34,345 nt of DNA, from positions 1 through 34,345 of the forward strand of contig SVRO01000005.1 of assembly GCA_015064795.1 (NCBI GenBank). The letters run 5' to 3'. How positions within the stretch are numbered: the first letter of the stretch is position 1; each line of letters begins with the position of its first letter. Of this stretch, positions 7,464-14,302 are shown in pieces. Source of the stretch: Oscillospiraceae bacterium (GTDB lineage Bacteria > Bacillota > Clostridia > Oscillospirales > CAG-272). Under the pieces are notes generated by a model. That model searched no databases. It was not told where the DNA came from and saw only the letters and a program-made list of their open reading frames with translations. Made by a program: the position numbers and the translations under genes.

Positions 7464-8263
7464 AAGCCAAGGAAGCGTGCCGCGTTATCGTAGAGAATGA
7501 CGCGTCGCTCGTCTTCGGTAAGGTCGAGGGCAAAGAAGCGAGCAAGCTCGCTCTTGGCGTAAGCCACGGGGTAATCGGTGCCAAAGAGAACGCGCTCGGC
7601 ACCAAGCTCGTGCACAAGCTCGGTCGCGCGTTCGGGGGTCATTGCCCAAAGGGCACTTGAGGTGTCAAACCAAATATCGTCAAGCTCGGCCAAAAGCGAG
7701 CTTTTTTCCCATGCGCGATAGCCCCCGAAGTGAGCAGCCAAAACCTCAAGCTTTGGGAAACGCTTTTTGACGCGCACAAGGCGCTCGGCCGTCGAGAACT
7801 GATACTTTTCTCGGTCATCGCCCATATGGAAGCAGATCGGCATACGTCCCTCCACGCATTCATATAAGGGGTAAAGACGCTCGTCGTCGATATTCACTCC
7901 CTGAATGTCGGGATGGATCTTGAAGCCGCGAAGTCCCATTTTTTCGATCTCGTCGGCAAGGGCGGGCATATTTTTCGTGTCCTGATGCACACAGGCCAAG
8001 GCAAGCATACGGAAGGAGTCGTTGGTATGCGAGCGGCAGGTCTCGGCTAAATATTCATTGACGTGACCGACCTGCTTTTCGTTGGTGGCAACGCCAAGAA
8101 GCAAGCAGCCCGAAACCTCACCGATTCTCGAGGATTCGGTGAGGTCGTCAAGCGTACCCTTGCCCTCGCATACGAAGTCGTAGAATTTATTCAGATTGGT
8201 CACTGCCTTTTCGGCAATGGCTTCGGGATAGATGTGAGTGTGAATATCGAATATTTTATACAT
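7460..8263 (-). CDS. Amidohydrolase-family TIM-barrel hydrolase
   Basis: Metal-dependent hydrolase of the amidohydrolase_2 type (267 aa). The metal-site motif DIHTH lies at residues 6-10, followed by GFKIHPD, the histidine in LAAHFGG, and the catalytic aspartate in LFGTDYP near residue 230. The family includes decarboxylases and hydrolases of small carboxylates, and I cannot assign a substrate. The ATG at 8263 follows a GGAAGAG site (8268-8275). A longer frame up to 8287 would run into the HIT-gene promoter. Its TGA overlaps the ATG of the methyltransferase gene (ATGA at 7460-7463), so the three genes 7460-8263, 6363-7463 and 5639-6370 are translationally coupled. It is the first gene of that operon. 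Confidence 0.9.
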   Translation of the reverse strand: MYKIFDIHTHIYPEAIAEKAVTNLNKFYDFVCEGKGTLDDLTESSRIGEVSGCLLLGVATNEKQVGHVNEYLAETCRSHTNDSFRMLALACVHQDTKNMPALADEIEKMGLRGFKIHPDIQGVNIDDERLYPLYECVEGRMPICFHMGDDREKYQFSTAERLVRVKKRFPKLEVLAAHFGGYRAWEKSSLLAELDDIWFDTSSALWAMTPERATELVHELGAERVLFGTDYPVAYAKSELARFFALDLTEDERRVILYDNAARFLGL

Positions 8264-8280
8264 TTTCTCTTCCTTTTCTG

Positions 8281-8310
8281 TTGACAAGCACCCGTGCGGG
8301 AGGGTATAAT
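8281..8310 (+). promoter_or_regulatory. Promoter of the HIT-family gene
   Basis: -35 TTGACA (8281-8286), 18-bp spacer, -10 TATAAT (8305-8310). It points right and lies in the divergent gap next to the amidohydrolase gene. Confidence 0.85.
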
Positions 8311-8338
8311 AAAGACATCAATACCAAGGGGGTCAATT

Positions 8339-8677
8339 ATGGATTGCTTATTTTGTAAGATCATCGCGGGAGAGATCCCGTCGGGAAAAGTGTACGAGGA
8401 CGAATACGTGTACGCGTTCCGCGACATTGCGCCGCAAACGCCCACGCATATTTTGGTGGTTCCCAAGACGCATATCGCATCGGCCGACGAGGTGGACGGG
8501 GCGAACAGCATCTTCGTTGCCAAGATATTTGAGGCTATTCCGAAGATCGCGGCCGAGGCGGGACTCGTTGGCGGCTACCGTGTCATTACCAACTGCGGAC
8601 CCGATGCCTGTCAGTCGGTAAAGCATCTGCATTTTCATGTGATGGGTGGCAGACAGCTTCCCGAGAACATGGGATAA
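8339..8677 (+). CDS. hinT: HIT-family purine nucleoside phosphoramidase (HinT-like)
   Basis: Cytoplasmic nucleotide hydrolase that typically cleaves AMP-N phosphoramidates and aminoacyl-adenylates. The 112-residue protein has the N-terminal DCLFCKIIAGEIPS (CxxC of zinc-binding HinT members), the HILVVPKTHI strand and the histidine triad HLHFHVMGG near the C-terminus. The length matches bacterial HinT. The start is the ATG at 8339, preceded by an AAGGGGG site (8326-8332). It is a single-gene unit with its own promoter and terminator. Confidence 0.95.
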   Translation: MDCLFCKIIAGEIPSGKVYEDEYVYAFRDIAPQTPTHILVVPKTHIASADEVDGANSIFVAKIFEAIPKIAAEAGLVGGYRVITNCGPDACQSVKHLHFHVMGGRQLPENMG

Positions 8678-8692
8678 TACGAAAGTAGATTT

Positions 8693-8726
8693 CGGCGTTT
8701 GTCCGTTTGGACAAACGCCGTTTTTT
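8693..8726 (+). terminator. Terminator of the HIT-family gene
   Basis: Perfect 12-bp GC-rich stem (8693-8704 with 8709-8720, loop GTTT) followed by six T residues. The converging lysC ends at 8731, so the hairpin may serve both genes, but the U-tract favours the plus strand. Confidence 0.9.
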
Positions 8727-8730
8727 GTTT

Positions 8731-10047
8731 TTATTTTACAAATTCGTTATAAATGGCGTTCAGCGTCTTTTCAAAGTCGTGCTCCTCTACGCCAACGATG
8801 ATGTTCATTTCGCTCGATCCTTGGTCGATCATCTTGATGTTGACGTCGGCGGCGGAAATGGCGTCAAAGACACGTGTAGCCGTACCCTTGGCGCGAACCA
8901 TACCGCGTCCGACCACGGCAACGAGCGCCAAGCCGTCCTCAACCGAAAGGCTATCGGGACGTAATGTCTTCTGCAAACGGGTAAGCACGCGCTCGCGCTT
9001 CTCCTCGATTGCCTTGGTTTCCAGCACCACGCTCATGGTGTCGATGCCAGAGGGGAGATGCTCAAAGGAAATGCCGTCGTCCTCAAAGACCTCAAGCACC
9101 TTACGGCCAAAGCCGACCTCGGCGTTCATCATATCCTTTTCGATAGTAATGACCGAATAGCCCTTACGTCCCGCCACGCCCGTGATCACGCGAGCGGCGT
9201 CGTATTCGTTGGTTTCGGGGACGATCATGGTACCTCTGTCTTCGGGGCGGTTGGTGTTGCGGATATTGATCGGAATGCCGGCATAGCGAACGGGGAAGAT
9301 TGCCTCGTCGTGAAGCACCGTAGCACCCATATAGGCAAGCTCACGAAGCTCGCGATAAGTGATGGTGTCGATGGTGCAGGGATTGGAAATAATGCGAGGG
9401 TCAGCCATCATGAAGCCCGAAACATCGGTCCAGTTCTCGTACAGGTCGGCGTCTGCCGCGCGCGCCACGATAGCACCCGTGATGTCCGAGCCGCCGCGCG
9501 AGAAGGTCTTGATGGTGCCGTTGGGCATACAGCCGTAGAAGCCGGGGATTACGGCGTATTCGTGCTTTTTCAGCTCCTTGCGCATTTCCTCGTTGGTTTT
9601 TTCCTCGTCAAAGCTCCCGTCGTTGCGGAAGAAGATGACATTCTCGGCGTCAATGAAGTCGAAGCCCAGATACTTCGCGAGGATCATACCATTGAGGTAT
9701 TCGCCGCGGCTTGCCGCAAAATCGCGTCCCGAGTGATGCGTGATGGCGTTTTTGACGTAAGCAAGCTCACCCGAAATATCGAAATCCAAACCAAGATCGG
9801 CAATGATGCCGTTGTAGCGTTCCTCAATTTTAGGGAAATAGGCGTCTGCGTCACCGCCCGTGCGGGTAAGCTCAAAGCACTCGTAGAGCATATCCGTTAC
9901 CTTGATGTCGTTCGAAAAACGCTTACCGGGGGCAGAGGGAACCACGAATCTTCTGGCGGGGTCGGCCTTGATGATGTTGGCAACCTGCTTAAAATGCTCG
10001 GCGTCGGCCAAAGAAGAACCGCCGAATTTTACAACCTTCATTTCCAT
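8731..10047 (-). CDS. lysC: Aspartokinase
   Basis: Phosphorylates aspartate with ATP, the first step of the aspartate family of amino acids. The kinase domain (about 1-290) begins VVKFGGSSLADA and contains FSRGGSDITGA and the TDVSGFMMADPR active-site region. Two ACT domains follow (about 300-438), seen in YSVITIEKDMMNAEVG and VAVVGRGMVRAKGTATRVFDA; these normally bind lysine or threonine for feedback control. The 438-residue length fits a monofunctional clostridial enzyme. The ATG at 10047 follows an AAAGGAT site (10057-10063). The gene has its own strong promoter and is separated from asd by the HIT gene and the amidohydrolase operon. Confidence 0.95.
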   Translation of the reverse strand: MEMKVVKFGGSSLADAEHFKQVANIIKADPARRFVVPSAPGKRFSNDIKVTDMLYECFELTRTGGDADAYFPKIEERYNGIIADLGLDFDISGELAYVKNAITHHSGRDFAASRGEYLNGMILAKYLGFDFIDAENVIFFRNDGSFDEEKTNEEMRKELKKHEYAVIPGFYGCMPNGTIKTFSRGGSDITGAIVARAADADLYENWTDVSGFMMADPRIISNPCTIDTITYRELRELAYMGATVLHDEAIFPVRYAGIPINIRNTNRPEDRGTMIVPETNEYDAARVITGVAGRKGYSVITIEKDMMNAEVGFGRKVLEVFEDDGISFEHLPSGIDTMSVVLETKAIEEKRERVLTRLQKTLRPDSLSVEDGLALVAVVGRGMVRAKGTATRVFDAISAADVNIKMIDQGSSEMNIIVGVEEHDFEKTLNAIYNEFVK

Positions 10048-10099
10048 GCTACGTATATCCTTTCCTAAAAAAGAAAATAAAATACAATTATAATATATT

Positions 10100-10128
10100 A
10101 TTATATGAAATTTTTTTCTTTATGTCAA
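10100..10128 (-). promoter_or_regulatory. lysC promoter
   Basis: Consensus promoter reading leftward: -35 TTGACA (10123-10128), 17-bp spacer, -10 TATAAT (10100-10105). The leader is about 45 nt. A small inverted repeat GTCTATA...TATAGAC lies just upstream at 10155-10175, in operator-like position, with no known role. Confidence 0.85.
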
Positions 10129-10194
10129 GAGCCCATACCTACAAAATTTATGCAGTCTATATCTTTTTTATAGACACAATCACCGAAAGGAGAG

Positions 10195-10241
10195 AAAAAA
10201 CAAGGCGGCAATCGCTCTTTTAGAGCTTTTGTCGCCTTGTT
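10195..10241 (-). terminator. Terminator of yqhQ
   Basis: On the minus strand ACAAGGCGACAA pairs with TTGCCGCCTTGT around an inner GAGCTC-type hairpin and ends in a T-run (10195-10200). It starts just beyond the yqhQ stop codon at 10250. Confidence 0.8.
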
Positions 10242-10249
10242 CTGCATTT

Positions 10250-11203
10250 TTACCAATTATCGCTTTCGTCGTTTGGAATAACCTCTTTCATTGCGGTGAT
10301 GGCGCATTCGATCATGGCGTCATCGGGCTCAAGAACCGTAAGGCGCTGGAGCCAAAGACCCGGTGCGGATATGATCCTTGTGAACAGGTTGTCATGCTTA
10401 CCGGCAAGCTTGATCAGCTCGTAGCCGATGCCCATAATGAGCGGAAGCAGGCCAAGCTTGATGATCACGCGCAGGTAGGTAGGAATGCTTGCGGGAATGA
10501 GCATCGAGATGAGGATGCTGACGAGGATCATCAAAATGAGGAAGGAGGTGCCGCAACGGGGGTGGAAGCGGCGCTGGGCGCGCACGTTTTCTACCGTAAG
10601 CGGAAGTCCTTGCTCATAGCAGAAGATGGTTTTATGCTCGCCGCCGTGATACATAAAGGTGCGGCGAATGTCCTTCATCAAGGAGACTGCGGCCAAATAG
10701 CCGATGAGGATCAGCACCTTGAGAATTCCTTCAAAGGCCGATTTGAGAAACCGGTTATCCTCCGATAAAAAGGGGACGAATTTGGCGAGTAGAGAGTAGA
10801 GGAAGGAGGGGAGGGCGATGAAAAGGCCAACGGCAAGCAGAACGCCAAATACCACGCTCAAAACCATGAGAAGCGTCATGCCAAAGGACTTGCCCTTGTT
10901 TCCCTCGCTGTCTGTCTCGGATTTTTGGGGTTCGTCCTCAAGTCCCGCAATTTCGGCCGAGCGCATAAGGCACTTGTAACCGAATCGCATCGAGTCGATG
11001 AAGTTGAAGATGCCGCGCACGAAGGGAATCTTGCGCACGCCCTTTTTCATGCTGACCTCGGTCTCCCACTTCTCCAGCACGATCTCACCCTCGGGATTTC
11101 GCACCGCCATTGCGGTCATTTTGGGACCTCGCATCATGATGCCCTCAATGAGTGCCTGACCGCCGATGGACGTCTTTTTTATATTTTTTTCATTATCTGC
11201 CAA
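10250..11203 (-). CDS. yqhQ: DUF1385 membrane protein YqhQ
   Basis: Conserved Firmicutes membrane protein of the DUF1385/YqhQ family, biochemical role unknown. The 317 residues start with the family hallmark SIGGQALIEGIMMRGP (about 12-27). The middle motif YHGGEHKTIFCYE and the following RRFHPRCGTSFL are the most conserved parts of the family. Four hydrophobic helices are visible (about 106-132, 160-178, 216-238 and 243-262). The start is a TTG at 11203, chosen because a GGAGGC site lies 7 bp upstream (11211-11216). No earlier or nearby ATG fits the family start. It is a single gene with its own -10 box. In other Clostridia the family often sits next to prmC, which here lies about 14 kb away. 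Confidence 0.92.
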   Translation of the reverse strand: MADNEKNIKKTSIGGQALIEGIMMRGPKMTAMAVRNPEGEIVLEKWETEVSMKKGVRKIPFVRGIFNFIDSMRFGYKCLMRSAEIAGLEDEPQKSETDSEGNKGKSFGMTLLMVLSVVFGVLLAVGLFIALPSFLYSLLAKFVPFLSEDNRFLKSAFEGILKVLILIGYLAAVSLMKDIRRTFMYHGGEHKTIFCYEQGLPLTVENVRAQRRFHPRCGTSFLILMILVSILISMLIPASIPTYLRVIIKLGLLPLIMGIGYELIKLAGKHDNLFTRIISAPGLWLQRLTVLEPDDAMIECAITAMKEVIPNDESDNW

Positions 11204-11234
11204 AATAATAGCCTCCGTTTCTGAAACTTACTCC

Positions 11235-11240
11235 ATTATA
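11235..11240 (-). promoter_or_regulatory. -10 box of the yqhQ promoter
   Basis: TATAAT on the minus strand, 32 bp upstream of the yqhQ start. No good -35 is seen at the usual 16-18 bp spacing. Confidence 0.5.
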
Positions 11241-11299
11241 CACCCAATATATGAACGGGCTGTTACATTATAAAAAAATAAATTTTGATTTGTCGGGAA

Positions 11300-11351
11300 G
11301 ACGATGTGGGTCACCGCCCCACACCCCGCCAGCCTTTTGAAAAAGGCTGGG
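11300..11351. repeat. Tandem inverted repeats in the yqhQ-parE gap
   Basis: Two adjacent hairpins. The first is TGTGGG...CCCACA near 11305-11323. The second is a perfect 10-bp stem CCAGCCTTTT/AAAAGGCTGG with loop GA (11329-11350). Neither is next to a gene end. The gap 11241-11593 contains no coding sequence I can support. Confidence 0.6.
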
Positions 11352-11388
11352 CGAAAACTTTTCTCGCATGGGGTTGCATAAACTTCAC

Positions 11389-11455
11389 GTCATTTTGAGC
11401 CGCGTGGCTCGCGGCATCAATGTTCTTCTCACAAGGTGAGAAGAACCAAAATGAC
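11389..11455. repeat. Palindromic element with three-way-junction fold (MITE/REP-like)
   Basis: Outer arms GTCATTTTG (11389-11397) and CAAAATGAC (11447-11455) pair perfectly. Between them are two further perfect hairpins: GCCGCG/CGCGGC with loop TGGCT (11399-11415), and an 11-bp stem GTTCTTCTCAC/GTGAGAAGAAC with loop AAG (11422-11446). Together they form a compact three-way junction of 67 nt. The outer arm resembles the widespread 'GTCATTCTGAG' type of interspersed repeat, so a non-coding mobile or REP-like element is the best guess. Only one copy is in this window. Confidence 0.6.
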
Positions 11456-11524
11456 TCAGGAAACTCTTACAATATTGCTTTTGCAGACTTTTTAGTAAAA
11501 ATTTTAAGAAAAGTTTTTGAGGGT

Positions 11525-11556
11525 TGTAGGGAACTTTTTTCAAAAAGTTCCCTACA
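11525..11556. repeat. Perfect 15-bp inverted repeat
   Basis: TGTAGGGAACTTTTT (11525-11539) pairs with its exact complement (11542-11556) around a TC loop. It lies in an A/T-rich stretch of near-repeats of AAAAGTTTTT. It has no U-tract outside the stem and lies downstream of the parE terminator, so it looks like part of an interspersed repeat rather than a terminator. Confidence 0.6.
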
Positions 11557-11589
11557 CGTTTTCTCCGATAAACTCCAATTTGTTGAGAT

Positions 11590-11622
11590 GCGAAAAATCC
11601 CTCGGAAAAACCGAGGGATTTT
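11590..11622 (-). terminator. Terminator of the ybaK-parE operon
   Basis: Perfect 12-bp stem AAAATCCCTCGG/CCGAGGGATTTT (11594-11605 with 11611-11622, loop of five). On the minus strand it ends in TTTT then TCGC. It begins 5 bp after the topoisomerase stop codon. Confidence 0.85.
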
Positions 11623-11626
11623 GGCT

Positions 11627-13630
11627 TTAGATATCGGCGTCCTTAATGTATTCGTGTCCGTGCGCGGTGATGAATTCTTTACGCGCGGGCAGGTTGTCCC
11701 CAAGCAGCGTATCAAACATTTCGTAGGTACGTTCGGCATCGGTGGGGGTAACGGCGATAAGGCGGCGTGTTTCGGGGTTCATGGTAGTCTGCCACATCAT
11801 GTCGGGCTCATTCTCACCAAGTCCCTTGGAGCGCTGCAGTGTGTACTTTTTGCCCTCCAGCTTCTTTAAAATGTCGGCCTTTTCGAATTCGTCGTAGGCA
11901 AAATAGATCTGATCCTTGGTCGTGATCTCGAAAAGCGGGGATTCCGCAATAAAGACCTTTCCGTTCTGCAAAAGCGTGGGGAGCAGGCGGTAAAAGAGGG
12001 TTAAAAGCAGGGTGCGGATCTGGAAGCCGTCCTCGTCGGCATCGGTACAGATGATGATCTTTGCCCAACGAAGCGCGTTTATGTCGAAGGCGGGCATATC
12101 GGTCTTGACCTTGCCGTGAAGCTCGACGCCGCAGCCGATGACCTTTAAAAGATCGGTGATGATATCGCTCTTGAAGATGCGATCGTAGGGCGCCTTCAGA
12201 CAGTTAAGCGTCTTACCTCTTACGGGAATGATGGCCTGATATTCGGCGTTTCTGCCCAGCTTACAGGACGAAAGTGCCGAGTCGCCCTCCACGATATAAA
12301 GCTCGCGGACGGCGGGATCTTTCGAGCGGCAGTTGACGAATTTTTCCACGCGGTTGGCGATATCCAGCGTTCCCGTCAGCTTTTTCTTGATGTTGAGACG
12401 CTCCTTTTCAGCGGATTCGCGGCTGCGCTTATTGACAAGCACTTGATTGGCAAAAAGCTCGGCGGCGGTTGGATTCTCGGCAAAATAGATCTCAAGATGC
12501 TGCTTGATAGAATCGCACATCGCCTCGTAGATGAAGCTGTTGGTAATGGATTTCTTGGTCTGGTTTTCGTAGGATGTCACCGTAGAAAAGCTATTGATGA
12601 CCAGCACCAGACAGTCGCTGACATCGTTGAAGGTGATCTTGGACTCGTTTTTTGTGTATTTTCCCGCGTTTTTGATATATTTATCCAGTGCGGAAACGAA
12701 GCCGATCTTCACGGCGCGGTCGGGCGAGCCGCCGTATTCAAGAAAGCTTGAGTTGTGATAATACTCAATTACGTTGACGGAGTTGGAAACGCAGAAGGAG
12801 AAGTCGGCCTTAAGCTTGTAGTCGTCCTTGTCCTCGCGGTCGCGGCCCTTGGTTTCAAGGTGCCAGAAGCTAGGTGCGGTGAGGGCACTTTCGCCCGCAA
12901 GCTCCGAGATATAGTCGGAAATGCCGTTTTCGTATAGAAATTTTTGCTCGGTAAAGCTGCCGTTTTCTTGTTCGAGACGCAAAACGAAGGAAATTCCTGC
13001 GTTTACGACAGACTGACGGCGCATGGTTTCGATAAAGAATTCGTGCGGGATGCTGATATCGGTAAAGACCTCAAGATCGGGACGCCAACGGATCACCGTA
13101 CCCGTACGGCGTTCCTTCTTTTCCAGCTCTCTTTCCTCAAGCTCGGACACAGGCTCACCCTTGCGGAAGCGGATCGAGCGAACCGTGGTGCCGTCGTAAG
13201 AATAGACGTCCATATATTCGGAGCTATACTGCGTAGCACAGGCACCGAGGCCGTTAAGACCGAGTGAATATTCGTAGGCCGAGTCGCCTCCGTTGTTGTC
13301 GTATTTACCTCCCGCGTAAAGCTCGCAGTAAATGAGATCCCAGTTCCATCTTCCCTCGACCTCGTTATAGCCGAGCGGGACGCCGCGTCCGTGGTCGTCC
13401 ACCTCGATGGAGCGGTCGCGATACGCCGTCACGCGTATCTCTTTTCCGTGTCCCTCGCGTGCCTCGTCGACCGAGTTTGAGAGGATCTCGAAGAAGGAAT
13501 GCTCGCATCCCTCAAGTCCGTCCGAGCCGAAGATAACGCCGGGGCGTTTTCTTACGCGGTCGGCACCCTTTAAGGAACGGATGCTTTGGTCGTTATATAA
13601 TGTTTTTGCTCTTTCTATATCTTTTGCCAC
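11627..13630 (-). CDS. Type IIA topoisomerase subunit B, divergent GyrB/ParE
   Basis: ATPase/Toprim subunit of a type IIA topoisomerase (topoisomerase IV-like). The GHKL ATPase has FFEILSNSVDEA (46-57, Mg-ATP Asn 52), DDHGRGVP (78-85) and the lid AGGKYDNN...LGLNGLGA (106-130). The transducer domain follows. The Toprim domain has EGDSALSS (448-455), IPVRGKTLNC (468-477) and TDADEDGFQIRTLLLT (529-544), so the acidic metal residues are kept. The usual EGDSAGG and DADVDGAHI are altered, as in the divergent paralogue of some Clostridia. 667 aa is near family length. The start is a GTG at 13630 behind AAAGGA. No ParC/GyrA-like gene adjoins it: downstream is a terminator and a repeat-filled gap. I leave the symbol blank because parE and gyrB-paralogue cannot be separated by eye. 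Confidence 0.9.
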   Translation of the reverse strand: MAKDIERAKTLYNDQSIRSLKGADRVRKRPGVIFGSDGLEGCEHSFFEILSNSVDEAREGHGKEIRVTAYRDRSIEVDDHGRGVPLGYNEVEGRWNWDLIYCELYAGGKYDNNGGDSAYEYSLGLNGLGACATQYSSEYMDVYSYDGTTVRSIRFRKGEPVSELEERELEKKERRTGTVIRWRPDLEVFTDISIPHEFFIETMRRQSVVNAGISFVLRLEQENGSFTEQKFLYENGISDYISELAGESALTAPSFWHLETKGRDREDKDDYKLKADFSFCVSNSVNVIEYYHNSSFLEYGGSPDRAVKIGFVSALDKYIKNAGKYTKNESKITFNDVSDCLVLVINSFSTVTSYENQTKKSITNSFIYEAMCDSIKQHLEIYFAENPTAAELFANQVLVNKRSRESAEKERLNIKKKLTGTLDIANRVEKFVNCRSKDPAVRELYIVEGDSALSSCKLGRNAEYQAIIPVRGKTLNCLKAPYDRIFKSDIITDLLKVIGCGVELHGKVKTDMPAFDINALRWAKIIICTDADEDGFQIRTLLLTLFYRLLPTLLQNGKVFIAESPLFEITTKDQIYFAYDEFEKADILKKLEGKKYTLQRSKGLGENEPDMMWQTTMNPETRRLIAVTPTDAERTYEMFDTLLGDNLPARKEFITAHGHEYIKDADI

Positions 13631-13651
13631 TTGTCCTTTTCCTTTCTCGGT

Positions 13652-14137
13652 TTATTCTGCTGCGGGTACGATCGGCTTGCAAACGTCCACAAATCCGCGT
13701 GCGCGGGACACTTCAAGCAGCTTGTCGATCGAAAGCTCAATGGCACTGTTTGCACTGCCGCACGCGGGGAATACCGTTTGGAAGCGCTTCAGCGACTCGT
13801 CAAGCCAAACTGCCGTACCTTCGGGATTGGCGAAGGGGCATACGCCGCCTACCGCGTGTCCGGTTTTTGCGAGAACGTCATCAAACGCGAGCATTTTGGC
13901 TTTAAAGGCGAAGGTTTCTTTGAATTTGTGGTTATCGATCTTCACGTCACCTGCCGTGACCACGAGAATGCAACCGCCCTCTTTTGTCTCAAGCGAGAGG
14001 GTTTTGGCGATGCGCGCCTCCTCGGTTCCGAGAGCCAGAGCGGCGAGAGCCACGGTGGCGCTGGATACCTCAAATTCACGGATCTCGCCGTCAAGACCGA
14101 AGGGCTTCAAATATTCTCTCACGTTTTCAATCGCCAT
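13652..14137 (-). CDS. YbaK/EbsC-type aminoacyl-tRNA deacylase
   Basis: Editing-domain protein that hydrolyses mischarged tRNAs, usually Cys- or Ala-tRNA(Pro). The 161-residue protein shows the catalytic-lysine segment RIAKTLSL (Lys 45), the DVKIDNHKFKE region, and the hallmark loop TGHAVGGVCPF (92-102). The ATG at 14137 follows GAGGTAGAG (14141-14149). It is the first gene of a two-gene operon: the topoisomerase subunit starts 21 bp after its stop codon. The pairing has no obvious functional logic. Which mischarged tRNA it edits cannot be told from the sequence. Confidence 0.92.
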   Translation of the reverse strand: MAIENVREYLKPFGLDGEIREFEVSSATVALAALALGTEEARIAKTLSLETKEGGCILVVTAGDVKIDNHKFKETFAFKAKMLAFDDVLAKTGHAVGGVCPFANPEGTAVWLDESLKRFQTVFPACGSANSAIELSIDKLLEVSRARGFVDVCKPIVPAAE

Positions 14138-14167
14138 AATCTCTACCTCACTTTATTTCTTCTTACT

Positions 14168-14196
14168 ATTATACCAAAAAAATCCGCATTTGAAAA
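14168..14196 (-). promoter_or_regulatory. ybaK-parE promoter
   Basis: -10 TATAAT (14168-14173) reading leftward, with a poor -35 TTTTCA at 14191-14196 (17-bp spacer). About 30 bp upstream of the start codon. Confidence 0.55.
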
Positions 14197-14239
14197 GGGT
14201 GTTTTGGAAATTATTTTATTATTTTTTATAGAAATTCTA

Positions 14240-14268
14240 TTGCATAAATAGAAGAAAAAGTATATAAT
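14240..14268 (+). promoter_or_regulatory. murD operon promoter
   Basis: -35 TTGCAT (14240-14245), 17-bp spacer, -10 TATAAT (14263-14268). Predicted start near 14275, about 28 nt before the murD start. Confidence 0.75.
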
Positions 14269-14302
14269 ATTATAGTTATAGTCTTGATTGGGAGGTGTGC
14301 CG

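Noticed and set aside
10048-10128. Lysine riboswitch upstream of lysC.
   Set aside because: The promoter is a perfect match ending at 10100, leaving about 45 nt of leader with none of the riboswitch helices.
10185-10200. Ribosome-binding-like AAAGGAGAG on the plus strand between lysC and yqhQ.
   Set aside because: No start codon or open frame follows; the next bases form the yqhQ terminator.
11241-11593. Possible small genes in the repeat-rich gap, for example open frames at 11420-11869 (plus) and 11467-11739 (minus).
   Set aside because: Both cross inverted repeats or the topoisomerase gene, lack ribosome binding sites and show no domain.
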